Part shown: one piece after another, positions 36,000 to 44,625 of the stretch
How the letters are laid out: each line of letters starts with the position of its first letter
Position numbering within the stretch: position 1 is the first letter of the stretch
DNA from: Flavobacterium sp. M31R6
GTDB taxonomy: Bacteria > Bacteroidota > Bacteroidia > Flavobacteriales > Flavobacteriaceae
DNA: 64,000 nt
Assembly: GCF_013284035.1 (NCBI RefSeq)
Contig: NZ_CP054141.1
Coordinates: 2,170,001-2,234,000, forward strand
Reading direction: 5' to 3'
Notes under the pieces: generated by a model
The model's database searches: none
The model's input: only the letters and a program-made list of their open reading frames with translations
Told to the model about the DNA's origin: nothing
Program-made: the position numbers and the translations under genes

Positions 36000-38411
36000 T
36001 CACTTCCATTTTAATCTAAGACTGTTGCTCACCACACTTACGCTGCTCAATGCCATCGCTGCTCCGGCAATCATTGGATTCAGCAGGAATCCATTGATCG
36101 GGTACAAAATACCCGCAGCTATCGGAATACCGATGACATTATACAGCAAGGCCCAAAATAGGTTTTGTTTGATGGTTGCAACGGTTTGTTTTGAAAGTTT
36201 TATGGCTTCTGGAATTTTGTTAAGATCGGACGAGATGATAGTCATTTTTGCCACATCCATAGCAATGTCACTTCCTTTTCCCATGGCAATGCTCACATCG
36301 GCTTGAGCCAGTGCAGTGCTATCATTGATTCCGTCTCCAACCATCGCTACAATTTTTCCTTCGCTTTGCAATTGTTTTATGAAAGCTGCTTTTTGTTCGG
36401 GCAAGACTTCGGCTTTGTAGTTGGTGATTCCTGTTTTTTGGGCAATTGAAGAAGCCGTAACTTCATTGTCGCCGGTAAGCATATAAATCGCAATTCCCGA
36501 TTCCTTTAATTGCTGAATAGCCTCAATAGATGTTTCTTTAATTTTATCTGCAATGGCGATTATTGCTATTGCTTGGCTGTCATCCGAAAACCAGATAACC
36601 GTTTTCGATTCGGCACTCCATTGATTGGCTTTTGTAATAAGTTCATCCGAAAGTTTAATGTTCTTTTCTAACAACAGTTTCTTGTTTCCAACCAAATACA
36701 TTTTATCTGCTACGTTTGCTGCAACTCCTTTCCCTGTAATGCTTTCAAAATGTTCCAATGAAATACTGTTATTGTCATCAAAATGTTTGATTACGGCTTC
36801 CGCCAAAGGATGTTCGGATTGTTTTTCGATGCTTGTTAAGATTTGTTTTAAAAATGTACTTTCGTCTATCCAATGCGAATCAGTTACAACGGGTTTGCCT
36901 TCGGTAATAGTACCCGTTTTGTCCAGAACAACGGCATTCACTTTTTGAGCCAATTCCAGACTTACCGCATCTTTAATCAATATTCCGTTTTCTGCACCTT
37001 TACCAATTCCGACCATAATCGCGGTAGGAGTGGCCAAGCCCAAAGCGCACGGACAGGCAATGACCAAAACGGTAGCAAAAGCTATCAAACCTTGGGAGAA
37101 TCCGTTTTCTCCGCCTAAAAGAACCCACGAAACAAAAGCAATAATCGCAATCACAATTACTATTGGAACAAAAATTCCCGCTATTTTGTCTACGAGTTTT
37201 TGGACGGGCGCTTTGCTTCCTTGTGCTTCCTGAACCATTTTGATGATGCTGGCCAACATCGTTTCGGAGCCCACTTTCTCGGCACGGAATTGAAAACTTC
37301 CTTTTTGGTTAATGGTTCCGGCATAGACTTTTTCGTTTTCTTTTTTCAAGAGTGGAATTGGTTCACCGCTCAGCATACTTTCGTCCACGTACGAGTTTCC
37401 CTTGGTCACGATACCGTCCACCGCAATTTGTTCCCCCGGTTTTACAAGAATAATATCTCCGTGCTTAACTGTATCGATCGGTATCGTGCATTGTTGTTCA
37501 TCACCTGTAATAATGGTTACCGTTTTGGGCTGTAATCCCATCAGTTTTTTAATGGCAGTCGAAGTGTTTCCTTTGGCTTTTTCTTCCAATAATTTGCCCA
37601 ATAATATAAACGTAATGATTACCGCTGCTGCTTCAAAATAAACATGGGCGTGCAATCCTCTTTCGTGCCAAAAATGAGGAAATAAAGTATTGAATACACT
37701 AAAAACATACGCTACTCCTGTTCCCAAAGCCACTAACGTATCCATATTAGCCGAACGGTGTTTGGCTTGTTTCCAAGCATTGATGTAAAAATTTTGACCA
37801 AACCAAACAACCACAGGAGTCGATAAAACCCACATGATTTCGTTGGCGTAGGGAATATCCATGAAAAACATCCCAATGATCACCACAGGAACTGTAAGCA
37901 ATCCCGCCCAAAGCGTTTTCAATTTCAATTGGCTGAATTTTTTTTCGTGTATTTCTTCCAGCGATTCCTGTTCTTTATTGGCCTCTTCTATAAACAAATC
38001 ATAACCGGCCAGCTGAACCGCTTTCTTGATTTCGTCTACAGAAATCATATTCGGTAAATATTCTATCGCCACAGTTGCAGTGGCAAAATTGACTGATGCC
38101 GAAACAATTCCAGGTTGTATTTGTATAGCGGTTTCTACCCCAATTGCACACGAGGCGCAACTCATCTCCAGAACGGGAACCGTTTTCTTTACCGTGGTCA
38201 CGCCGTAACCCAAATCCCGAATCGCACTCACAGCTTCCGGTAATGCTTCGGGTTTCGAAGTCGTAATCACGGCTCTGTTATTGTTGAGTTCCACTTTATG
38301 GGAATCAATATTTTTTAATTTCCCCAAGCCGTTATCAACGATAATCGCACAATGTTCGCTCTCGACATCTTCCAGTGGAATATAAAATGTATTATTTATA
38401 GGAGTTGCCAT
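36000..38411 (-). CDS. copA: Copper-translocating P-type ATPase
   Basis: 803 residues. Two N-terminal metal-binding domains: the first (1-75) has lost its CxxC (a single Cys in SEHCAIIV), the second has EMSCASCAIG near 84. Eight membrane segments include the ion-site motif ACPCALGLATP. The catalytic parts are LSGEPIP (actuator), DKTGTIT (phosphorylated Asp), SEHPLAEA (nucleotide site), MLTGDN and GDGINDSTAL. It pumps Cu(I) out of the cytoplasm. The partner chaperone gene follows downstream. Confidence 0.92.
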   Translation of the reverse strand: MATPINNTFYIPLEDVESEHCAIIVDNGLGKLKNIDSHKVELNNNRAVITTSKPEALPEAVSAIRDLGYGVTTVKKTVPVLEMSCASCAIGVETAIQIQPGIVSASVNFATATVAIEYLPNMISVDEIKKAVQLAGYDLFIEEANKEQESLEEIHEKKFSQLKLKTLWAGLLTVPVVIIGMFFMDIPYANEIMWVLSTPVVVWFGQNFYINAWKQAKHRSANMDTLVALGTGVAYVFSVFNTLFPHFWHERGLHAHVYFEAAAVIITFILLGKLLEEKAKGNTSTAIKKLMGLQPKTVTIITGDEQQCTIPIDTVKHGDIILVKPGEQIAVDGIVTKGNSYVDESMLSGEPIPLLKKENEKVYAGTINQKGSFQFRAEKVGSETMLASIIKMVQEAQGSKAPVQKLVDKIAGIFVPIVIVIAIIAFVSWVLLGGENGFSQGLIAFATVLVIACPCALGLATPTAIMVGIGKGAENGILIKDAVSLELAQKVNAVVLDKTGTITEGKPVVTDSHWIDESTFLKQILTSIEKQSEHPLAEAVIKHFDDNNSISLEHFESITGKGVAANVADKMYLVGNKKLLLEKNIKLSDELITKANQWSAESKTVIWFSDDSQAIAIIAIADKIKETSIEAIQQLKESGIAIYMLTGDNEVTASSIAQKTGITNYKAEVLPEQKAAFIKQLQSEGKIVAMVGDGINDSTALAQADVSIAMGKGSDIAMDVAKMTIISSDLNKIPEAIKLSKQTVATIKQNLFWALLYNVIGIPIAAGILYPINGFLLNPMIAGAAMALSSVSVVSNSLRLKWK

Positions 38412-38514
38412 TTTTGTATTTCTTTTAATTTATAGTACAAAGCTCAGCAGATAATCTTCTAATAAGTTACAGATTCTTGTGAAAGAGTTGCAAGACTTTG
38501 GTGGGTTTCAATTT

Positions 38515-38660
38515 GGGCATGACCTCGTTGTACAGCATTTGTTTTCTTAACATCAATTTTGGCAACGAGGTCGGGCTCTCCACTATATTCCCGATTTAGA
38601 AAAACTACGGCAAAAGCCTTGTTTTTCTAAATCGGGAGATGCCGTTGCGATCCCTCATGC
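38515..38660 (+). repeat. Structured flavobacterial intergenic element, long variant
   Basis: It fills most of the 374-base gap between the divergent copper ATPase and pirin genes. Order: GGGCATGACC, a hairpin closed by CCTCGTTG/CAACGAGG, then GTCGGGCTCTCCAC, a long stem CCCGATTTAGAAAAAC/GTTTTTCTAAATCGGG, and the closing GCGATCCCTCATGC. The same order is seen in reverse at 43771-43885. The rest of the gap is AT-rich and holds no gene that I can see. Confidence 0.65.
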
Positions 38661-38785
38661 AAATCCATTTGCATAACAATATTTTGATTTCATTCCCAAT
38701 TCCTTTGTTTTTTTAATTAATTTAGTTTGTCTTTTGAATGACATTATTCCATTCCTAAGGATTTTAAACTCTCAAACAATATGTT

Positions 38786-39667
38786 ATGTCAAATATTGGA
38801 TTAATAATAGAAGAAAGAGCTGCCGATATAGGGAACTTTCTAGTGGGCAGATTGTTACCCTTCCGTGAAAAGCGTGCCGTTGGGCCTTTTGTTTTTTTGG
38901 ATCATATGGGGCCTGCAAAACTAAAACAATACCAAAACTTAGATGTCGGACCCCATCCGCATATTGGTTTATCGACACTTACATATTTGTTTGAGGGAGC
39001 GATACTGCATAGGGACAGCCTTGGCACCGAAATGGAAATTACGCCAGGAGCCGTCAATTGGATGACCGCAGGAAAAGGAGTAGTCCATTCGGAGCGAACA
39101 CCAGAGCGTTTGAGAACTACCGATAAAAGTCTGCATGGTTTGCAAATTTGGGTAGCCTTGCCCAAAGCAATGGAAAATATAGAACCTTCTTTTTTTCATA
39201 TTGAAGCCAAAGACATACCCGAATGGCAACAGGATAATGTCTCCATAAAACTCATTGCAGGTAAAGCTTTTGGAAAAGAATCACCTGTTCCCGTTTACAG
39301 CCCTTTGTACTTAATCGAAATTAAAAGTACCAGTCCAGCCATACTGAATATTGGCAAAGACCTGTTTGGGGAAAGTGCTTTGTATATTTTGGAGGGCGAA
39401 ATCAAAAATGACGGCAACACTTACGGATCAAAGCAAATTTTGGTAGCCAAGGAAAGCAGTCTTTGCCAGTTTGAAATGAGCGAAAACTGCACAGTCTATA
39501 TTTTTGGAGGCGAACCCTTTCCAGAAGAGCATTTCATCTATTGGAATTTTGTTCATTCCGATAAAACCGTAATTGAAAAAGCAAAACAGGATTGGATTGA
39601 TCAAAAGTTTCCAAAAGTACCCAATGAAACCGAGTTTGTACCCTTACCACAACCTAAATTCAGATAA
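38786..39667 (+). CDS. Pirin family protein
   Basis: 293 residues, two cupin domains. The N-terminal domain has the pirin metal motif HIGLSTLTYLFEGAILHRDSLG with GPHPHIG just before it and VHSERTP later; these His and Glu residues bind iron in pirins. NWMTAGKGVVHSE is a classic signature. Pirins act as quercetinases or regulators; the exact role here is unknown. The OsmC gene follows after 5 bases, and both likely belong to a stress-linked operon. Confidence 0.88.
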   Translation: MSNIGLIIEERAADIGNFLVGRLLPFREKRAVGPFVFLDHMGPAKLKQYQNLDVGPHPHIGLSTLTYLFEGAILHRDSLGTEMEITPGAVNWMTAGKGVVHSERTPERLRTTDKSLHGLQIWVALPKAMENIEPSFFHIEAKDIPEWQQDNVSIKLIAGKAFGKESPVPVYSPLYLIEIKSTSPAILNIGKDLFGESALYILEGEIKNDGNTYGSKQILVAKESSLCQFEMSENCTVYIFGGEPFPEEHFIYWNFVHSDKTVIEKAKQDWIDQKFPKVPNETEFVPLPQPKFR

Positions 39668-39672
39668 TTATC

Positions 39673-40062
39673 ATGGCAAAAGTAATCGCTCATATTAAAG
39701 AAGTTCCTTTTAAAATAGAAATCAAATCTCCTACCGGAAATACCGTCATTGCTGACGAACCAGTTGAGAAAGGAGGGAAGGACATCGGATTTTCACCCAA
39801 AGAATTACTTACGGCATCATTAAGTGCCTGTACCTCGGCAACACTGCGGATGTATATTGATAAGAAAGGCTGGGACATACCCGAAATAAAAGTAGAAACA
39901 GAACTAATCGAAATGGAAGACAAAACGCTTTTTGCCAGAAAATTGGAGTTTATGGGCACAGTTGATGAAGATCAGAAAAAGCGTTTGATTTTAGTAGCCA
40001 ATGCTTGTCCGGTTCATAAGATACTGTCCGGTACCATTGAATTCGAAACTGAATTAATATAA
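39673..40062 (+). CDS. OsmC/Ohr-family peroxiredoxin-like protein
   Basis: 129 residues. FSPKELLTASLSACTSATLRMY holds the first cysteine on the central helix, and LILVANACPVHKIL holds the second, the redox pair of OsmC proteins that reduce organic peroxides. GTVDEDQKKRL is also typical. It is co-directional with the pirin gene and precedes a thiol peroxidase gene, so a peroxide-defence group is plausible. Confidence 0.87.
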   Translation: MAKVIAHIKEVPFKIEIKSPTGNTVIADEPVEKGGKDIGFSPKELLTASLSACTSATLRMYIDKKGWDIPEIKVETELIEMEDKTLFARKLEFMGTVDEDQKKRLILVANACPVHKILSGTIEFETELI

Positions 40063-40162
40063 TAGTCAATACTATTTTGGTGCAAAATAACGTAATAATA
40101 TTTCAGAACTCTCAAGCCACAACTCAAAAAAACAAATCCTTTTAGATTCAAATATTAATCCT

Positions 40163-40170
40163 TACTTTTG
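40163..40170 (+). promoter_or_regulatory. -7 box for thiol peroxidase gene
   Basis: TACTTTTG fits TAnnTTTG and lies 24 bases before the ATG at 40195. It overlaps the alternative upstream ATG (40168), which supports the downstream start. Confidence 0.5.
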
Positions 40171-40194
40171 AACCTCATTAAAAAAACAAACATT

Positions 40195-40692
40195 ATGGCG
40201 TCTATAACATTAGGTGGAAACCCAATACACACTTCAGGTGAATTACCAAAAGTTGGTTCAAAACTGGCTGATTTTAAATTAGTTCAAAACGATTTATCTG
40301 TTGCTGATTTAAGCACTTTTGCAGGTAAAAAATTAGTTTTAAATATTTTTCCAAGTATCGATACAGGAACTTGTGCAACATCAGTTAGAAAATTCAACGA
40401 AAGTGCAAGTAACTTAGCAAACACCACTGTTTTGTGTATTTCCAGAGATTTACCTTTTGCCCAAAAACGTTTTTGTGGTGCTGAAGGACTTGAAAATGTG
40501 GTGAATCTTTCTGATTTTCAAGATGGAGCTTTTGGAAAAAATAATGGTTTAGAGATTGTTGACGGCCCATTGGCTGGTTTGCACTCAAGAGTGATTATCG
40601 TTGTTGATGAGAACGGTGTGGTAACTCACACGGAACAAGTGGGTGAAATTGCAAACGAACCGAATTACGAAGCCGCTTTAGCTGCACTTTAA
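40195..40692 (+). CDS. tpx: Thiol peroxidase
   Basis: 165 residues from ATG 40195, the family's normal length; an in-frame ATG 27 bases upstream would add nine residues that the family lacks and lies in the promoter. Peroxidatic Cys in DTGTCATSVRKFN (about residue 60) and resolving Cys in FCGAEGLENV (about 94) are 34 residues apart, as in Tpx. It reduces alkyl hydroperoxides using thioredoxin. It is 9 bases before the diacylglycerol kinase gene. Confidence 0.92.
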   Translation: MASITLGGNPIHTSGELPKVGSKLADFKLVQNDLSVADLSTFAGKKLVLNIFPSIDTGTCATSVRKFNESASNLANTTVLCISRDLPFAQKRFCGAEGLENVVNLSDFQDGAFGKNNGLEIVDGPLAGLHSRVIIVVDENGVVTHTEQVGEIANEPNYEAALAAL

Positions 40693-40701
40693 TAGTATAT
40701 A

Positions 40702-41076
40702 ATGGAATTTCAAAAAGACAATACATTACTTACGGGCCGATTGAAAAGCGTAAAATTCGCTTTTCTGGGTGCCGTAAAATTAATTACCACCGAGCACAGT
40801 ATTATGGTTCAATTTTCAATTGGAATCTTAATGACCATTGCCGGTTTTTATTTTCATATCTCCACTACCGAATGGCTTTTTCAAACGATGGCCATTGGTT
40901 TAATTATGAGCATTGAAGGATTGAATACAGCTGTTGAAAAAATAGCTGATTTTATTCACCCTAATTATCATGAAAGAATCGGTTTTATAAAAGATATTGC
41001 TGCTGGAGCAGTATTTTTTGCTGCATTAACAGCAATCGCAATTGGTCTAATTATTTATATTCCAAAATTTTTATAG
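40702..41076 (+). CDS. Diacylglycerol kinase, DgkA-type
   Basis: 124 residues, three membrane segments. The signatures STEWLFQTMAIGLIMSIEGLNTAVEKIADF and HERIGFIKDIAAGAVFFAA are those of prokaryotic diacylglycerol/undecaprenol kinases. It phosphorylates diacylglycerol or undecaprenol at the inner membrane. It lies between tpx and ftsK, a common order in flavobacteria as I recall. Confidence 0.9.
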   Translation: MEFQKDNTLLTGRLKSVKFAFLGAVKLITTEHSIMVQFSIGILMTIAGFYFHISTTEWLFQTMAIGLIMSIEGLNTAVEKIADFIHPNYHERIGFIKDIAAGAVFFAALTAIAIGLIIYIPKFL

Positions 41077-41094
41077 GTTCAATTAAATTCAAGA

Positions 41095-43536
41095 ATGGCA
41101 AAATCTACAAAAAAAGAATCTTCAGATACAAAAAAAGAATCGGAATCTAAAGGCATAAGATCATGGGAATTCACCAAACAACACAAAATTGTTTTGGGAT
41201 CTCTTTTGGTATTATTTTCAATCGCTTTATTAGTCGCATTTGTTTCCTTTTTTATCTATGGAAAAATCGATCAAAGTGCTGTTTCCGAATTAACAGACCG
41301 CAAAGAAGTGGTTCAAAACTGGCTGGGTAAATTTGGTGCTTATCTTGCCGATTTATTCGTGTACAGAGGTTTTGGTATTGCTTCCTTTTTATTTGTGCGT
41401 TTATTTTTCTTGACCGGTATGTATTTGGTTTTGAGTCTTTCAATAAAAAAACTAAAAGGAGTTTGGTTTTGGGATTTATTTGCTGTTATTATTTTATCTG
41501 TTCTATTTGGCTTTTTTGCCACTTCAATGCCTGAATTGGGCGGAACAATTGGATATGAATTGAATTTATTCTCTCAAGATTACATCGGAAAAACAGGAAC
41601 CCTTTTGGTTCTGATTTTTGGTTTGATTATTTATTTGATTTTCAAATTGCAGGTATCACCAGAAAAAGTGCAATCTTTTTTTGAAAGCACCAAAAAAGAA
41701 ATTAAAGAGGACTTGGCTACAAGCCCAATATTGACGTCTAATGACAGTGTCTATAATCTTGAGGAATTTGCAGTTGAAGAAACTGAAGAAGAAGAATTGG
41801 ATGATATCCATTTGAAAACAACAGGATCTCAGTTTGAAATCAACAAAGAAGCTTTGAAACCAACAATTTCAAATGCTTCCGAAATTAATTTGGAACCTAC
41901 TCTTAAACCGCTTCCAATGGAAATTTTGCCAACGGCTGCACCTGTTAAAGAAGAATCATTTGTTATTGAAAAAGCAGTAGAAGAAGATATTATTGAAGAT
42001 AATCTGGCTTCACGCTTGGTGTCGGATTTTGGTTTGTTTGATCCTACTTTGGATTTATCGAATTACAAATTTCCAACCATTGATTTATTAAAAGAATATT
42101 CGACTGGTGGTATTACCATCAACCAGGAAGAACTGGAAGAAAACAAAAATAAAATTGTTGATACCCTTCGCAATTACAAGATAGAAATAGCACAAATCAA
42201 AGCGACTGTTGGTCCATCCGTAACTTTATATGAAATTGTACCCGAAGCGGGAATTCGTATTTCCAAAATTAAGAGTTTGGAAGACGATATTGCCTTGTCA
42301 CTTTCGGCATTAGGGATTCGTATTATTGCTCCAATTCCAGGAAAAGGAACTATCGGTATCGAGGTTCCGAACAAGAATCCAACGATGGTTTCGATGAAAA
42401 GCGTTATTGGTTCCGCTAAATTCCAAGAAGCGGAAATGGAATTGCCTATTGCTCTTGGAAAAACTATTTCGAACGAAACTTTTGTGGTTGACTTGGCCAA
42501 AATGCCCCACTTATTGATGGCAGGTGCTACCGGACAGGGGAAATCGGTAGGATTGAATGCAGTTTTGACTTCGCTTTTATACAAAAAACACCCAGCCGAA
42601 GTAAAATTCGTATTGGTTGACCCGAAAAAAGTAGAGCTTACGCTTTTCAATAAAATCGAAAGACATTACCTAGCTAAATTACCCGATACCGAAGATGCCA
42701 TTATCACTGATAATGCTAAAGTTGTTGCCACATTGAATTCACTTTGTGTGGAAATGGACAACCGTTATTCGCTATTGAAAGATGCGATGGTGAGAAACAT
42801 CAAGGAGTACAACGAAAAATTCAAGGGAAGAAAATTAAATCCAGAGAATGGACATCGATTTTTGCCTTATATCGTATTGGTAGTCGATGAGTTTGCCGAT
42901 TTGATTATGACAGCCGGTAAGGAGGTTGAAGTACCTATTGCGCGTTTGGCACAGTTAGCCCGTGCTATCGGTATTCACTTGATTATTGCGACACAAAGAC
43001 CGTCGGTGAATGTAATTACAGGTTTGATAAAAGCCAACTTTCCTGCGAGAATTGCTTTTAGGGTAACCTCCAAAATAGACTCCAGAACAATCTTGGATAC
43101 ACAGGGTGCGGATCAATTGATAGGACGGGGAGATATGTTATATACGAACGGAAATGATGTGGTTCGTGTACAGTGCGCCTTTATTGATACTCCAGAAGTA
43201 GAAAAAATAACCGAATTTATTGGGTCACAAAAAGCGTATGCCACTGCTTATTTACTTCCTGAATTCGTAGGAGAAGATGGAGGAATTAGTTTGGAAATGG
43301 ACATTTCTGAAAGAGATACTTTGTTTAGAGAAGCAGCTGAAGTAATTGTAAATGCACAACAGGGATCGGCTTCGTTATTGCAACGCAAACTGAAACTGGG
43401 TTACAATAGGGCAGGGCGATTGATTGATCAACTGGAAGCTGCCGGAATTGTTGGTCCTTTTGAAGGAAGTAAAGCCAGAAGCGTGAACATACAGGATATG
43501 ACGGGGTTGGATCAGTTTTTTAATAATGAAAGTTAG
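41095..43536 (+). CDS. ftsK: DNA translocase FtsK
   Basis: 813 residues. Four N-terminal membrane segments (about 35-185), an acidic linker (about 200-320), then the motor: MAGATGQGKSVGLNA (Walker A), VLVVDEFADLIM (Walker B) and IHLIIATQRPSVNVITG. The C-terminal gamma winged helix reads AEVIVNAQQGSASLLQRKL, which binds KOPS-like DNA sites. It pumps chromosome DNA at the division septum for dimer resolution. Confidence 0.93.
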   Translation: MAKSTKKESSDTKKESESKGIRSWEFTKQHKIVLGSLLVLFSIALLVAFVSFFIYGKIDQSAVSELTDRKEVVQNWLGKFGAYLADLFVYRGFGIASFLFVRLFFLTGMYLVLSLSIKKLKGVWFWDLFAVIILSVLFGFFATSMPELGGTIGYELNLFSQDYIGKTGTLLVLIFGLIIYLIFKLQVSPEKVQSFFESTKKEIKEDLATSPILTSNDSVYNLEEFAVEETEEEELDDIHLKTTGSQFEINKEALKPTISNASEINLEPTLKPLPMEILPTAAPVKEESFVIEKAVEEDIIEDNLASRLVSDFGLFDPTLDLSNYKFPTIDLLKEYSTGGITINQEELEENKNKIVDTLRNYKIEIAQIKATVGPSVTLYEIVPEAGIRISKIKSLEDDIALSLSALGIRIIAPIPGKGTIGIEVPNKNPTMVSMKSVIGSAKFQEAEMELPIALGKTISNETFVVDLAKMPHLLMAGATGQGKSVGLNAVLTSLLYKKHPAEVKFVLVDPKKVELTLFNKIERHYLAKLPDTEDAIITDNAKVVATLNSLCVEMDNRYSLLKDAMVRNIKEYNEKFKGRKLNPENGHRFLPYIVLVVDEFADLIMTAGKEVEVPIARLAQLARAIGIHLIIATQRPSVNVITGLIKANFPARIAFRVTSKIDSRTILDTQGADQLIGRGDMLYTNGNDVVRVQCAFIDTPEVEKITEFIGSQKAYATAYLLPEFVGEDGGISLEMDISERDTLFREAAEVIVNAQQGSASLLQRKLKLGYNRAGRLIDQLEAAGIVGPFEGSKARSVNIQDMTGLDQFFNNES

Positions 43537-43558
43537 AATATTAGAATGCAGATTTCAG

Positions 43559-43600
43559 AATAAAGATAAAAGAATAAAGATAAAAGAATAAAGATAAAAG
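43559..43600. repeat. Tandem repeat, three 14-bp units
   Basis: AATAAAGATAAAAG occurs three times in perfect tandem, 22 bases after the ftsK stop codon. The flanks are AT-rich words common to flavobacterial spacers. The rest of the 415-base gap (43537-43951) holds a -7 box and the structured element listed separately, and no gene that I can see. Confidence 0.8.
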
Positions 43601-43738
43601 AATTTAGGTTGCAGATTTTGGATAATTAGACTTTTAAATCTTTCAATCTTTCAATTTATAAATTTTTTCAATATTACAAAAGAGCGTTGATAACAGAAAT
43701 TTAGCTTTTTTTTAGATGCTTTTCATTTTTTAGGTCTT

Positions 43739-43746
43739 TACATTTG
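43739..43746 (+). promoter_or_regulatory. -7 box upstream of the lolA gene
   Basis: TACATTTG fits TAnnTTTG. Transcription from here would give a leader of about 200 bases that contains the whole structured element before lolA. No good TTG box is seen at the -33 distance, so confidence is limited. Confidence 0.4.
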
Positions 43747-43770
43747 CACCAAATATGATATTGCACGGAT

Positions 43771-43885
43771 GCGTGAGGGATAGAAGCTAGTTACCGAAGT
43801 AACGCGGATAGCCCGACGCCGTTGAGGAAAGGGGCTTTGTAAGCGTTGCTATCAGTAAGCCCCTTTTCTCAATGGGGGCACGCCC
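43771..43885 (-). repeat. Structured flavobacterial intergenic element, long variant
   Basis: Read on the minus strand: GGGCGTGCCCCC, a hairpin closed by AAAGGGGCTT-type arms (AAGCCCCTTT pairing), CGTCGGGCTATCCGCG, a short GTTAC/GTAAC hairpin, then GCTTCTATCCCTCACGC. It has the same order as the copy at 38515. On the plus strand the AAAGGGGCTT...AAGCCCCTTTT hairpin could also act as an attenuator ahead of lolA. Confidence 0.65.
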
Positions 43886-43951
43886 AAGTGATTTCAATAT
43901 TCAATTACGTACAAAAAATCATTAATAAGCATACAACAAAACACAGAACAA

Positions 43952-44617
43952 ATGAGATTACAAAACAAAATGGGAGTGAAAATGGTGATGGGACTTTTGG
44001 TTGCCTTTTTTATAGGATTTACGACTCAGGCACAAGATAAAAAAGCAAAAGATTTACTGGATAAAGTAACTGCCAAAGTAAAAAGCTACGAGAATATTAC
44101 AATCGATTTTAAATATTCTTTGAACAATGCCAAGGAAAATATCAATCAGGACAGTAAAGGAACCGTGGTGATGAAAGGGAATCAGTATGTGTTGAATTTT
44201 ATGGGAATCACCAAGATTTTTGACGGTAAAAAGAATTATACTATTGTTCCTGAAGATGAAGAAATCACTATTTCGAAAGTGGATGAGAAAGACGATTCGG
44301 CTATCACACCATCAAAAATGCTGACTTTCTTTAATACGGGTTATAAATTCTCAATGGATATTGCCCAGAATGTAAGCGGTAAAAAAATACAATACATAAA
44401 ACTGACTCCTACCAATGCGAAAGATCAAAGAAAAGAGATTTTGGTGGGTATTGATTCTAAAACCAACAATATTTACAATGTAATAGAAATTGCCAAAAAG
44501 GGAACGAAAACAACATTGACGGTTAATTCTTTTAAAACAAATCAGACATTGCCGAAAAATCAGTTTACCTTTGTTGCAAGCAAATATCCCAATTATTACA
44601 TCAATAAATTAGACTAA
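43952..44617 (+). CDS. lolA: Outer-membrane lipoprotein carrier LolA
   Basis: 221 residues. Signal peptide region VKMVMGLLVAFFIGFTTQAQ (start may be any of three Met codons within 11 codons). The mature part shows the LolA pattern: AKVKSYENITIDFKYSLNN, GTVVMKGNQYVLNF, KMLTFFNTGYKF and NSFKTNQTLPKNQFTF. It carries lipoproteins across the periplasm to the outer membrane. It precedes an LptG-like permease by 8 bases. Confidence 0.87.
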   Translation: MRLQNKMGVKMVMGLLVAFFIGFTTQAQDKKAKDLLDKVTAKVKSYENITIDFKYSLNNAKENINQDSKGTVVMKGNQYVLNFMGITKIFDGKKNYTIVPEDEEITISKVDEKDDSAITPSKMLTFFNTGYKFSMDIAQNVSGKKIQYIKLTPTNAKDQRKEILVGIDSKTNNIYNVIEIAKKGTKTTLTVNSFKTNQTLPKNQFTFVASKYPNYYINKLD

Positions 44618-44625
44618 TTATTTAG

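Noticed and set aside
43559..43600. Short tandem repeat considered as a CRISPR or iteron array
   Set aside because: Three adjoining 14-base AT-rich units without spacers are not a CRISPR array. No CRISPR array or cas gene was seen in the window.
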